The notes beneath the pieces were generated by a model, which saw nothing but the letters and a program-made list of their open reading frames with translations, was not told where the DNA came from and ran no database searches. DNA of 59,472 nt. Origin: Mnemiopsis leidyi (taxonomy: Eukaryota; Ctenophora; Tentaculata; Lobata; Bolinopsidae). The DNA lies in contig JH152969.1 in NCBI GenBank assembly GCA_000226015.1, positions 11,937 through 71,408 on the forward strand, written 5' to 3'. A program made the translations under genes and the position numbers. Below are positions 1-12,959 of the stretch, piece by piece. How positions within the stretch are numbered: position 1 is the stretch's first letter; every line of letters begins with the position of its first letter.

Positions 1-2831
1 GGTCCTAAATCTCAGCCTCTTGCAGTGCCTGCTAACATCTGTTGGCAGAACTTGACGAGATGATATCCGTCTAACGTTCTAACGCGAGGAGAGCAGAAAA
101 CTGCGAGCCGCGCGCGGGTCGGGTAACATCTCGACAAGGCAGAACTCCCCTAAAAATAGTGTCGATCTTGTCACCAATTAGATTTTTAACTTTTTTAATG
201 ATTTATTTTGTTGATTAAAGAGATTTGAATTTAATATTTTGTTTTACTCTGAATATTTTGTTTTACTCTACTCCGTGATTGGAAACTGCCAATTCGGCTG
301 CTGCACATGCTGCATCCGCAAGTCCGACCAGTTTTGATTCTGGATTGTTAAACTTGCGTCGGCTTATCCAGTGTTTTGCAATTATCGGATAAATGGTTGT
401 AGCTGACATTCTCACAGAGGAAAGTACCGGTCAGCCACACTCACATGGTAACCTGAAACACCGAACCTGGGCTCTATTACCCGCAAGGTAATATTATGAC
501 GCTCTCATGCAGACTCGTTCTCCCCGACCAGTTTGCTACTCTAATGGTCGACGCATGTATCACCTCTTATCTGAGAGAATGTTAGAGGAACTACCCAGCG
601 GCGTAACGATACCCCAGCCACCCCGGCTATGCCGGAGGGCGCCGTCCTTAAGGGGCGCCAAATCGTCATAAAAATATGGGACAATTTTGCAAGATGTTTG
701 GTTTAATAACTACACTATTTATTTAGATTTTTCGGCCATTTTTTCACAAATTGCTCCCAGTAAGCCCTTACACCAGGGGCGCCACTTAGGGGCGCATTTT
801 CATCGCCGAGGGGCGCCATATTGGCAAGACCTACAACGTTACGCCACCATGGAACTACCAAGGCTTAGACGTATTAATCAAATAAATTAGTCAAATAAAT
901 TTTGTCGGGCACATCATCAGCACAACTGACAAAGTGGAAAACTCAGTGTTGAACATGGATGTGTTCAATGATTTCTATAAAAGAATTTCTTTCAACCTCA
1001 GGAATGCAAAAGAAAGACAATTACAAAAGAATTTTATTCCTATTTATTTGGTAACTGGTATTAGTTTTGGTGAAGAAAACTTCATTACTGTATAGACGAC
1101 AGCCCTCACATAAATTGCATCAGTCAGTGAAACAAAATATGAGTAAAACAAAAATATCAATTTCTTGCCGATTGCCATATTACATCAAAACGAAAAGTTT
1201 ACAATTGAATTAAAATGCTTACTGCATTGATTGCATGATTTTCAGTCGTAGATTGTTATAGATAAAGATTGACAGGGCAAAGGAATGATTGCCTGGGGAC
1301 CTCAGGCTAAATGTTGCTTTGCAACGGAGGGAAACGTAGAGAGAGCCGCGCATCGCCCGGTAAAGGAATGAGCTTGCTATTCGCTGTTGCTCACACCACA
1401 GGTGTTACCCGACCCGCGCGCGGCTCACAGTTTTCTGCTCTCGTTAGAACGTTAGACGGATGTCATCTTGTCAAGTTATCGTTAAATGTGAGCTCGGTCC
1501 AACCAATCGTTGTTGAACTTTGTCAGACCTTGCTTTAACCAGTGCCATATTGTGCGGCGCGCGTCGCCGAGCGTGCCACAAAAGGTTGCTGAGTAGCAGC
1601 CGCCGTGCGTAGCGGGGGTGCGCGCTGTACAATCCAATTGTTACAAAGAGGGTGCGCACTGCGCGCTTAACTTTCATCGCGACAACTCTCTGGTGAGACG
1701 GATGTCATTTCGTCAATTGCCTCAGGCAGCAGGCCTGACAACGTCAAATTACTCGACTATATCGACTTCTTGTTAACGGCGCGAGTTGCTTGACGTTGTC
1801 ACGCCTATTGCCATGCTGCCATAGGGAGATCAGCAGACTGTGCAGAGCCACGCAGCGCCCATTAACAATTAAGAAGTATTACTAATTACGCTTGGTAAAC
1901 CTAAAACCAGTATGAGGGGAACTTAAACTCATAACTAACTTAAGACGTTGATATTCTTAATATTTGTAGTTGAATTGTAGGTTGATAACCTACTGTCGCG
2001 GCCATCACGCGCTCTCACGCATTTCTGGCCTGGCGAAGAAATTTTAGACGCGCATCGCCCGTTCATAGTTGAATTGTACTGCTAAGGGGTCGTTCACATA
2101 TGACGTCATTACCTAGAGGGGGAGAGGGTTTCCAAATGAGAAATTACATTGTCGAGCTGTGTTATGACGATTGATGACGGAGGGGGGTTTTTGTCCAATG
2201 ACAAATGATGATGCTGCGGCAGCAGGCAGCAGGGCTCCGGCAAGAGCAAAGAGGATATATGGGTATGAAATTGAAACCTTGTCGACTGAAATCGTGAAAC
2301 AATTCAAATCTAATTACATCTATAACATGTATAAAGATTAGTCATAATGTCAATGATAAATCATATACTCATGGCAAAGATTGTATAGCTAAACTGGAAA
2401 CATATTGATCTTATGATCTAGATCTAAGTTATAGCAGCTTAAAGCTGATGACATAAATATAAAAGGTCAAACTCTTCCGTTTTAAAATAGATTAGGAATG
2501 AGAAAGTTGAAAGATGCAAAGTATTAATACAATTGCACGATTTGAATTGAATAATTTTACAAAATTTGTAGATTGATAACAGCAACCGCGACGAATCGCC
2601 CGTACACCGCAAAACTAAAAACAAAAAACATTCTTCAAATATATGTATCTTAGCGAAGCTGATAAAAAATCCCATCTACTTACTCTTAGCTTATTCGTTT
2701 TGTTTTTTATCAAAAATCTTGACTAAAAATTCACAACTGTTTTCAGCACTAAAATTACAAATATCGAATAGAAGAACCACACATTCTACGGCATTAAATT
2801 ATACAAGTAACCAGAAAAGCTCCCCAATAAA
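1..2831. other. Intergenic spacer with inverted repeat and GC-rich patches
   Basis: I found no supportable coding exon here. Short ORFs have no domain-like content and no consistent splice signals. The stretch holds a roughly 80-bp inverted repeat (annotated separately), several copies of the string GGGGCGCCA between about 650 and 820, and a GC-rich patch at about 1550-1640 that contrasts with the AT-rich surroundings. Confidence 0.6.
49..1476. mobile_element. Possible foldback/MITE-like element bounded by an imperfect inverted repeat
   Basis: The left arm (about 49-129) and right arm (about 1400-1476) are near-perfect reverse complements. They share ATCCGTCTAACGTTCTAACG, GAGCAGAAAACTG and GAGCCGCGCGCGGGTCGGGT. 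The roughly 1.27 kb between them carries no transposase-like ORF. Terminal inverted repeats around a non-coding core are typical of non-autonomous DNA transposons, but I see no clear target-site duplication, so the assignment is tentative. Confidence 0.4.
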
Positions 2832-5427
2832 TTATTCAATTCTATCATAATTAAACATAGCAAAATCGTTACTATAAAAAGAGTTTAAAAACTGTATCTG
2901 ATGTCCCGAAAGTTGTGAAACAAATGAGGCCATCTCGTTTTCATTGGAGGGTTTTCCACTATCGCTGGCGACGTTCTTCAGACTTAGAAATTGAACTCGG
3001 TCGTCCCAAAGACCGAGTGTATCAACGATAAACCACAGTTCCCAGGGCTCGTTTTCAAGTTTAGCCACATAGTCAAGTTTGTGAGTACAAACGTCGCACC
3101 ACTCTGAGGCTGGAGCCCAGTGTCCCTCCCAGTCGTTACTCTTCAACTCAGCCCTTTGTCTGAGTTGGACATATATTGTTGATAAAACAGGAATTACTTT
3201 AATAATGCTAATATCTAACAATTCTAAGCGGCTCAAGTTTAATGAGATACTTGCAGTTGCATTTCAAGTTCAAATATGTAGAGCTGTTATACTAACTTCA
3301 AATAGATATAAAAATGCCACCTCTTGTCCCCTAAAAAGCTAGTACCTACCTTTCCATTTTATTGACGAGCTCAGGAAACGTGATGTGTGGTGGGTTGAGG
3401 TATGGGTTATCTTCAGAAAACTTGGGTTTGACAACGTCCTTATTTCCGGCCACTTGCTCCGAGCACTAAAGCAATGATCATGTAAACATTGTGAAAAGAA
3501 CAGAAACACCAATTGATATTAGTTTTACATAGTTGATGTTCTAGAGAATCAAAAAGAACTGCAGGATGTGGTTACTAACCCAACTGAGATACTTTTCCAG
3601 TTCAGTCTGGAACTGAAGTCTTCGACTTTGATCAGGAAGAGTCCTGGTCAGAATGACATCCTTGTGCATTCCAACTCGTACTAACTCTCCACAACCACGT
3701 GACATCTTCCAATAGCTTATCTATAAGGACACAATTACGATATATTCACGATAAATATATATGGCGGCTCTGCTTGCGTATTACTTCTGAATTTTCCCCA
3801 AAAGTTTTCCCGTTAGACGGATATCATTTGAAATGTAATTACTGCATGGAAACGATTGTGTTAATAAAAAATAAAAACTTACAATCCTGACAATTGGGTT
3901 TCGCACAACAGTAAACCGGATCGATTTGGCAGCCTCGTTGCGATATTTCTTTCTCCCATCTGTCGCCTTACCAGCGGAAGTCTGGGGGTTAAGATAGGTT
4001 AATTCAATTTATAGAAAACAAATGAAATAAATACCGTATAATCTTACATTTTTACTGAAACAGATCAAATGGAGCCGGCCTTTTTGAGAACAATCTGCAA
4101 TAATCATTATCATATGATTAAACGCGATTAAGTCAATGCAGTTGTCCCGATAACTTCGCCGAGATCTTATTGCCATCTAGACGTGAACGTACCGAAAGTC
4201 TAAACTTCCAAAGTCTAGAAAGGTCTGGATTTTCATCCTCGGAATCAATAAACTTGTTGACAAAATAATTCTTCCACGTTGTACTGCCAGCTTTGTATGT
4301 TGGACACCACGATAACTTCAACTGTCTGAAGTGAGAACATTAAGTCGTATCTTTAAAATGAAAATTTGTTTTACAACAACCTTGTAGAACCTGCACTTTG
4401 CTAGACGTTGCCTAGCTCTAGCCCCGCTTTATCAAAACAGTTTTTTGAAGTGGTTCACAACGTGTGACAACCTGCACCTAAGTCACAATTTAGATAGACG
4501 TTAAAAAATTAGAAATATAAGTATAACGAAAAGTTAGCTGAGAAAGTTAAACTTTATAACTATCTCACTTGAAATGGAAGAGGAAGGGTCGGTTGAAGAC
4601 ACTGTTCCTGAGATTTGTACACACAGACAACATATTGGCTCGCCTCTCCTTCATAGTCTTCTCTATCGCCTGAAGAGAGAAAAACTTTGTATAGCGTGCT
4701 ATTTGGCATGTTATCAACGCAAGAACGGCAAATTTATCATCTGACGGTACTTATCAAACCGATGAAATTTCATCCTTTTTTACCATTCTTAATGCCAGGA
4801 TGATTTTTTCGATTCGTATCTATATAATTATATAAAATTCAAATATATAGTAGAGTAAACAAATAAATAGTAAACAAATACATAGTATAGTAAACAATGA
4901 GTTAATCACGCGCGTTCAGGGGGAAGGTAATTTCTCTACGTACATCTCTATTGTGAAAGTATATTTCATCGATTTCCTCCACTGAGAGCTTGTGCCAATC
5001 TATCGTGTGGAGATCATCATATGAAGAGGGATCAACAGAAACTGAAATTTTCTCTTTCACACTCTCCCCACTTACAGAAGCATCCTTCTGAACGGGAGAA
5101 ACTGTTGTTGTCTGTCCCAGATGGTCATTGCTCACTGTTTCTGGCTCAGAGTCGGTATTTATTTCTTCATTCTGGTATGAAGTCTCTGATATAAATTTCG
5201 AATTTCTTTCAGTTTTTCTCTTCTCCTCACTTTCCGATATCGGATTCAAATCGTTATCATTATCAATGCCAGAGGTCTTGACATCAACAGTCTTTACTTT
5301 CCGAAAATTCTCAACAAAGTGAGCCGAAGGTTGCCCAACGTTCTGTTTTACGGTGGAGTTGTTATAAAACAGAAATTTTCCCGATAAAGACTTGTCCTGA
5401 ACTGGAAGTTCCGAAGCCTGGATAGCA
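2832..5427 (-). CDS. Carbohydrate sulfotransferase, CHST/HNK-1ST family (7 exons, N-terminus missing)
   Basis: Predicted Golgi type II membrane enzyme that transfers sulfate from PAPS to a glycan hydroxyl. Seven phase-compatible exons on the minus strand: 5427-4944, 4669-4569, 4325-4193, 3981-3883, 3720-3580, 3465-3350 and 3159-2832 (stop), together 466 residues. The third exon has the 5'-phosphosulfate-binding loop CPTYKAGSTTWKNYF. The fourth has the 3'-phosphate motif VVRNPIVRI. The sixth has the family's TFPEL segment, and the last has HWAPASEWCDVC followed by DYVAKLE, matching the HW-x-P...C-x-x-C...DY-x-x-K-x-E block of this family. The first exon is Ser/Glu/Asp-rich and low in complexity, and is probably the lumenal stem. 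Incoming phase 2 at 5427 means at least one upstream exon, expected to hold the start codon and membrane anchor. I could not find it. The final exon lacks strong similarity after about residue 425. The family call is firm; the glycan substrate is unknown. Confidence 0.85.
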
Positions 5428-8181
5428 CTGTAAAAAATAAATGTACCTGAACGGATGATTTATGTTAAACCTCAGGCGGATCAAGGATATCAAATAACAT
5501 TTGGTAGGTATTGCGATTATGGAATATACCGTCAAAGATGTTCATTATCAGCAGAGCAGAATAGGAGCTGTGAATCAGGAGGGAGATTTAATAAAATTAT
5601 GCATTTTAAACGGTTAATTTAGGTACAAGGAACTGACTGGTTAGAAAGGTGATGAAGAGGATGAGATATTTTTTCTTCTTGGCTAAGCAGTTAGACCTCA
5701 TGTGATGGGAGCTAGATGGCTAGCTCCAGTATACCACGTGCACTTCAGTTTCAGTTTCACGTCTTTTTCACTTTTACGGTTTTTTCACTTTTACTTTCAC
5801 GTCTTTTTTCACCTTACTTTCAGTATAACATGTGTTAATCTGGTGAGCGGAGTTTGAGCAACCTGATCTCCTTCTTATTTCATCACCTGGAAATGGACAA
5901 GGAGAGGTGTTAACAAGAATAGCGCACGCTTTGGTTGGTCTCAGGCAGACGCTTTAGATTTCCATCTTTCTTTTATACAATAGACTACAAAGTTTCTGTC
6001 ATCGTAAACTAGATACCGCTGTGAAGTACACAACGGCTATCTGAGAGTTTAATGGTAAAAACTATTACTATTAGAGATGGAAAATCTGTAGGTAAAGTAA
6101 ATTAAGATGATGTGAGACTATTAGTATTAGTATTAGTTTATTATGATTTATGTCATGTTCGAGGATGACAAGGTCAGATTCACGAAGTTTTGTTATTAAA
6201 ATGGCTAATTTAGTTTCCAGATAGGAACATTATTTATTAGCCGCATTAGTCACTTTACGCTAATTTTTGTCTCAGGTCAATATTTTTTTTTCAATTTTTG
6301 ATAAAACTTTATAAAAATAAATATGATGTTGTCTTAACATTGAAATGTCGACGTACATTTCCTGAAACGTACATTTCCTGAAAACGTACATTTCCTGAAA
6401 CGAGCTCGTTACCTGGTCGCAAGAACGTGAAAATTAGAATTTTTGAACAATTATCAAAATTGCTATTATTATTATAGCAAACAACTTTTTGAAATACGAC
6501 AAGAATCATGCTTGCGAAGAATTACGATTTGGAATAATAAAATGAAACAGTCTTTAACAATGGATCCAAAAATATGAATCTAAGTCTATATTAGTAAATG
6601 AGAAGCAAATTGAACCAAACTCGGTAAAATATACGGATTGAACAACCGACCAAAAAAGTTATAATTACATTACAATGCAAGTGGGCCGCGTACGATTTAC
6701 AACCGACAACAGTGTTGAAAATGAACTTATGGAACTATGACTAAGCAACAAAATGAGTTATTTTTTATGAATATCTGGACCAGACTATTAGTATTATAGC
6801 ATAACATGTATGACATGCATTTTAAGTTGGTTATCGGACCGTTCTGTGTCGTGCAACACCATGGTGTCACCATGGTGAGGTTGAGTAAGAGACATATAAT
6901 GACAAAGTGGCAGAGTCCTAGCTTCTCCCTAGTTTCGTGGTTTATCCATCGCTTCTAACTCTACAGGGTGGGCCATTGGCCAAAAAACTTCCCATTACAT
7001 TTTCGTAATTAACTCTTCTAATTCTGATCGATATTTTTGGTTGAAACTTTCAGGGATCATTGACTCTGATTGACGTTAAACAATTGAATTAATTTCTCGT
7101 GCAATCCAAGTTGACCCTACTTCTATCGATGAGGTAAATTACTAACGTTCAAATATCTTCTGCAGCTCACTAAGACCCCAAAAAATTAATTTAGGCCCTT
7201 ATGGTGAAAGATATCATTTCGTCCAATAAAAATTAAAATTGGCAAAGATTTCCCCCTACTTTAGGTCAATCAAGGTAGTTTCGACCAAAAATTCTGATCA
7301 GAAGAGCAGTTATTCCCAAAAATGTAATCAGAAGTGTTTTAATCCATCCTGTATTACTAGAGAACGAAGACCTTACTAGTGAGCGAGAGATTAATCTGAA
7401 ATCTCCATATTGAAATACAAATCAAAGTTCATACCCCAGAAAACAAACAACTCACAAATCACGTACTCCTTTTCAGCCTTGTCGTAATCCCTCCACAAAA
7501 GGTTAGAGATCAAATGACTAATTACACGGATAAAATCATCTCAGAATTCGACGTCTATAATTACTAAACAGTGGTATAGCCATGAAAAATGGGCTCTACA
7601 GATGATAAGATGATATAAATCCTTGCATACCACGCTGAAAATCTTTATCGATCGGTTCAGTGCCAGGTTTATCTTGGTAGATACTGTTCTAGATACGTAC
7701 ATAACAACGAATGGAAGAGGGATAAATCAAACCACAAAAAACATTGATATTTATCATTAGAAGGTGTGAATGGATTGCAAGTATCAGTGAAACCCCAATA
7801 CATTAAAACCTATACTTATAGCTATTAGTGACCAGTGAATACTATAGCTCGGTGCTTTCCTTAAGCCGCCTCACCAGTTAAGATTGGGTCTAGATCATCA
7901 AAACTGTCTACAACGTAGCTTTCACACACAAAATTAAGAAAACAATTTCTCAAGAAGTTAAGACTGGTTATTTATCATTAGATTATCTAGGTTATCTTTC
8001 ATTTGTCTCAATTGCATGTGTTCGGGTACAATCTACTGCCTAGTTTTAAAATTATCCTGATATTTGGTGCAGATTAAATCATTCAAATTTATGTTAAGTG
8101 AATTCTACATAATTATATCGGTTACAAAACTCATACGAGCTTCATGGTTGTTGTGTTTTAAGCAGCAGTGCGAACATACAA
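5428..8181. other. Spacer or upstream intron, no coding exon recognised
   Basis: This stretch should contain the missing first exon(s) and promoter of the minus-strand sulfotransferase, but no exon with a start codon, a hydrophobic anchor and a matching phase-2 donor could be picked out. It contains a pyrimidine-rich run at about 5740-5820 and three copies of ACGTACATTTCCTGAA at about 6353-6400. Confidence 0.4.
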
Positions 8182-8861
8182 AAGTTAACCCACAAATATA
8201 CAAATATATGTTTGGGAGTAAGTGGGAGTGGGTCACGTCCTGTTCAGACTACATTTATAGTTTATACTCTATACTCTATACTATAACCTGTGTTATTTTC
8301 TAATTACATGACGTTAAACATTAACTTTAAGTTTTACAAGCGTTATTCACGTCAGACGTTTCTAATTCTGTGTGCAATGTATAAAATAGTACGACAACTG
8401 TGAATGTTCTTGAGAGCAACGACAAAGAAAATTTACAGAGCCCTCTACTTGTAATCGCTCAAAAGACGACAAGTTAACCAACAAATATACAAATAAATGA
8501 TTATGAATTATAGTACCTTAACCTACATATAGTAAGTTAGATCGGCCCTACCTCTCACGACACCGTTTAGAATTATAGTCTCCAAACAAGAATATATGTT
8601 TGGGAGTAAGTGGGAGTGACTCACGTCCTGTTCAAACTTCATTTATACTCTACACGATCTATATACTATAACCTGTGTTATTGTTAATTAATGTCGTTAA
8701 ATATTAACTTTAAGTTTTACCAAGCGTTATACACGTCAGACGTTTCTAATTCTGTGTGCAATCTATAAAATAGTAGGACAACTGTGAATGTCTGATTCTT
8801 GAATGGGACGACGAAGAAAATTTACAGAGCCCTCTACTAGTAATCCCTCAAAAGACGACAA
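8182..8861. repeat. Direct duplication of about 270 bp (two diverged copies)
   Basis: Copy 1 (about 8203-8472) and copy 2 (about 8591-8861) share long blocks in the same order. These include ATATATGTTTGGGAGTAAGT, ACTATAACCTGTGTTATT, CACGTCAGACGTTTCTAATT and TTTACAGAGCCCTCTACT. A shorter string, AAGTTAACC(C/A)ACAAATATAC, occurs at about 8182 and again at about 8471, so the event was a segmental or tandem duplication with later small indels. No coding potential is evident. Confidence 0.75.
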
Positions 8862-10160
8862 ATCGTGATTTATCAATGTGCTAAAAATCAGGCCTCTAAC
8901 ATTCGAGCATGTGAATAAATCTACTGCGTTTGTATTATGCGTATAGTTGAGTAGGTATATTAGGCATGCAGCATCTTGAATTTATACATTTAGTCGTTCG
9001 TCATTGTAAGGAAACGGCGCTATACAGTTATATATGCTCAGTATATGTCGCGATGAAACCAGCAGCAGTGAAGTAAACTATGAAGTATGACTAGGAGGAA
9101 AGTTCGTGAAGAATGTAGAAATCCGTGACCAATTTATTCGAACATTCACATATCCCACAAAGACGGACATAGCTCGCAAAGACGGACATAGCTCGTAAAG
9201 ACGGGCATTTGACACGAGTGATATTATTACAACTGCTGCGCGTACTCATTTTGCCATTTTCGTGCCAAATGTCCAAGATTGAAACCTGATAAGCCGATAA
9301 GCATGTATATTATTCACGAATTGGAGTAGTTTCAAACTCGTCTGACAGGTTAAGCTTGTTTCATAGGAACTGCACCTTGGAACATGCGACGGGGGTAAGA
9401 TTGACTTGCATGATTTGAGAATCTACCTGTTTACGTCACATTAAAACCCGTTTATACATACGAGCGAATTGGACGGCAAAATTAACGACAAAGTGAAATT
9501 TTAATGAAATATTATGATACAATGATAATTTTACCCACTCGGCATCAAATTTTTGCATATAGGCAAACGTTTAGCTGCATGATATATCATTTAGTACACT
9601 AATTTTGAAGAATATTCCAAATGGTCATGTCATTCATATGGACAGAACATTGGTTAATTATCCGGCAGTAAGCAGAAAGTAGATAAAGAAATACTGTTTT
9701 TGATTTATGTAAATGGCCATGATATAAAGAATGATCAAGAATGTCCCGAAATTGTACAACGGACCCACGTTACACAACAATTATTAATTATGGTACCGAA
9801 GATAAGAAACATTTCTTTGAAAGGAGCTTAGATCACCATCAAGTCTCTCAAAACAGCTCAATTCAAAAAAGCGGATTGTCGGAAAATAACCGCTCAGCTT
9901 AGAAGACACAACCTAAACAAAGACACATCATTGAAGTGTGGCAGAACTTAGACTGATAGTTTTTCATGTGACAACCTACACCTGTCTTGAACATCTAGAT
10001 ATGTGCACTATCTAGGGGAAGTAATGTGCCATAATATGTTCCGGTCATTGTTTACGGCACCAATCGGTAGAACGTAGCTGCTTATATAATTATTATAAAT
10101 AATCTCAGCGTCAGTACTGCAACTGTAAATTCAAGTGAGAGGGACAGAAAAACACCTATG
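8862..10160. other. Spacer, no gene seen
   Basis: AT-rich DNA without a supportable exon. A 21-bp motif (AAAGACGGACATAGCTCG and variants) is repeated three times at about 9159-9212. Confidence 0.5.
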
Positions 10161-10278
10161 TTTACTGGACAGTGAAAAATATACCCTGGAAAGTGAACAG
10201 TATACACTGGAAAGTGAACAGTATACACTGGAAAGTGAACAATAAACACTGGACAGTGAACAATATACACTGACAAGT
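10161..10278. repeat. 21-bp minisatellite, about 5.5 copies
   Basis: The unit is close to TACACTGGAAAGTGAACAGTA, with single-base variants between copies. Because 21 is a multiple of three, the minus strand stays open and reads as a Val-Tyr-Cys-Ser-Leu-Ser-Ser repeat. This looks like a by-product of period rather than a gene, since nothing around it looks coding. Confidence 0.85.
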
Positions 10279-10378
10279 TCTACTAATGCCCCAACAGCAA
10301 CAGTGTTCCCATTACTGCATATAAACAAAACACCGACCCATGTATAGTAATTTGGCGTGCCGGTGGAGCCTTCAACAG

Positions 10379-10500
10379 CCTACAGCAGGGACTACCTACA
10401 CTATAGGGACTACCTAACAGCAGGGACTACCTACACTATAGGGACTACCTACAGTAGGGACTACCTACAGCAGGGACTACCTACAGTAGGGACTACCTAC
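10379..10500. repeat. 16-17-bp minisatellite, seven copies
   Basis: The core GGGACTACCTAC is repeated seven times with spacers CAGCA, ACTATA or AGTA. It lies just downstream of the 21-bp array but is unrelated in sequence. Confidence 0.85.
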
Positions 10501-10982
10501 TGATGGCAGGGCCGGGCATGCAGCTATCTTCGATTAAATAAACCAGGTGCTTACATATCATACATCTGAAAGAAAAGGTTAAAAAGGGAAGAGACAAACA
10601 AGGGAACCCATTTCGCTTTAATTTAGAGGACTAGTGATCACCACCCGCAAGTAACACCCTTTCTGAGTAGATCAGATCATCAGGTGTGAGCTGGGCGGAT
10701 ATAAACCTCACCATGTAGATAGATTCTCCAGAATTTTAGATTGAAAGAAATATTATTAATATTTGACTTATGAGTATAACAAAGTGATTCAATAAGTCCA
10801 AAAGGTTTAGGTATTGTAAGTCAATGGCACCCAAACTTAACAAATAACGTATGATCTCCATCATGAATATTATTTCTCTAAATATAGACAGCCTTGATAA
10901 TCATCACCTAGAGTATATATACTGTATTAAATTGTTGGTTATTGAGTATAGGAAGTGAGGATACTCAGGCAAAGGGGAAGAC

Positions 10983-11265
10983 TAACACATTTAATAGAAA
11001 GTTTACTAACACATTTACTAACACTTTTACTAATAAATTTATTAACACATTTACTAACACTTTTACTAACAAATTTGCAGACACATTCACTAACACTTTT
11101 ACTAACAAATTTAAAATCACATTAACTAACACTTTTACAAGCAAATTTACAAACACATTTACTAACACTTTTACTAACAAATTCAAAATACATTTAGTAA
11201 CACATTTACAAACAAATTTAAAAATACATTTACTAAAACTGTTACTAACAAATTTACAAACAATT
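10983..11265. repeat. 12-bp/36-bp higher-order minisatellite
   Basis: The 12-bp monomer ACTAACACATTT (variants ACTAACACTTTT and ACTAACAAATTT) is arranged in a 36-bp higher-order unit. Both strands stay open: the plus strand reads Thr-Asn-Thr-Phe/Thr-Asn-Lys-Phe repeats and the minus strand reads Asn-Leu-Leu-Val-Lys-Val-Leu-Val. Double-strand openness with a period divisible by three argues for satellite DNA rather than a protein. Confidence 0.85.
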
Positions 11266-12600
11266 TAAAACACTCACTCCCAGAAGTCAGAAATTTGGAC
11301 ACGTAAGGAACAGCTGCACTAATTTATTATACACGAATGTACTATTTCCACTATAAAAGCCCAATTTTGCAGCACCTTTTGTTTGCAGGGAAAACAAAAG
11401 ACGAAAAACTAGCTCATAAAACTTCGGGTTTACATGAACAAGTGGTGACTGGTGTGCTGTCTTGTAATTCTGGGAAGGTAATAATTAGGTAATATAGCAA
11501 ATAGCTGATGACGATGGTTACTGATAATCTGTTGCATATATTGTACGCCTACTTTAGAAAGTGCTAATTTATTGTTGAGTGTTGACAATGGAAATTGGAG
11601 AAGCTTGAGAAAATAGGCAAGTAAGATTAAAACAGAAACAAAAGAAAGTGGAGTAATTCTGTGGAGTTGAAGTACAACAGTGTACAACAATTCGTTATTT
11701 GGCTGCACGTACAGGTAAAACAGATCAATTGAAACTGGCTTAATCATGCCAAAAATAAATAAAAACAAGTGAACATTTAAAAAGAGTACTTCGGAGAGAA
11801 AGGTCAGCACGCACGCCAGTAGCTACAATAGCAATACAAATAATCCCACGCAAACGGAGATGCGTGAGTAAAGAAATACTAGCTACTCCATTTCAAGAGG
11901 AGTAGCTTTCTCGCTCCACAAGGTATGATTGCGATTACCACGAACGGTCGGAAGAAATTGGCAATATAATGCAGAGCTGCTATTGGATAATGAGTAATTT
12001 GTTGACATCGTTATTGCTATATTGACGTTAGGAAAATGTTAAAACAAATATGTGAAAATTGGTAAAAAGTGTGATGGTCTATAAAATTTAAACCTTTTTA
12101 TAACGTCGTAATCATAATTATTGCTTTCTTCCCCACGCCGCTTCCACAGATATCTTATCAAGAGCAGCATGTGATAATGAACTTCATAAGGATGTTTGTT
12201 TTATGAATTAGTACAGAAACTATAGTAAAATGCATACTAAAGACGACTGAAAATTAGAGCGGATCCAACAAAAAATCGAGAACTCTACAAGCAAATCTAC
12301 AGTCGTATGCGTTCTTTCGAGCAAAATAAAAAATAAGCACTAGACACATATACAAATGGCCGCCAACGAATCTAAATTGAAATGTGGCACACTCACAAGG
12401 TAAAGCAGATTTGGACGACATAGCAAATAAATGTGTTTCCCGCAAATACTCATAAAGAAGCTAAATTATACGCTTAGCGCTGTTATTGAACACGGTGGGT
12501 GGCTTTTAAACTGCTCAGAGTCACAGTGGTTTTGCAGTTGGAACTGTATCCACCCATACGCAGCTACAGACGCATAGCAATTTAACTGTTAATAGACACA
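11266..12600. other. Spacer, no gene seen
   Basis: AT-rich sequence with only short random-looking ORFs. A minus-strand ORF at 11430-11810 is hydrophobic but has no family motif and overlaps no splice pattern. Confidence 0.5.
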
Positions 12601-12628
12601 CACACATAAGCACAAACACACACACAAG

Positions 12629-12955
<327 letters not shown>

Positions 12956-12959
12956 ACAC

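Noticed and set aside
10942-11268. Thr-Asn-Thr-Phe repeat protein (plus) and Leu-Val repeat protein (minus)
   Set aside because: Both strands are open only because the repeat period is a multiple of three; neither has flanking coding sequence.
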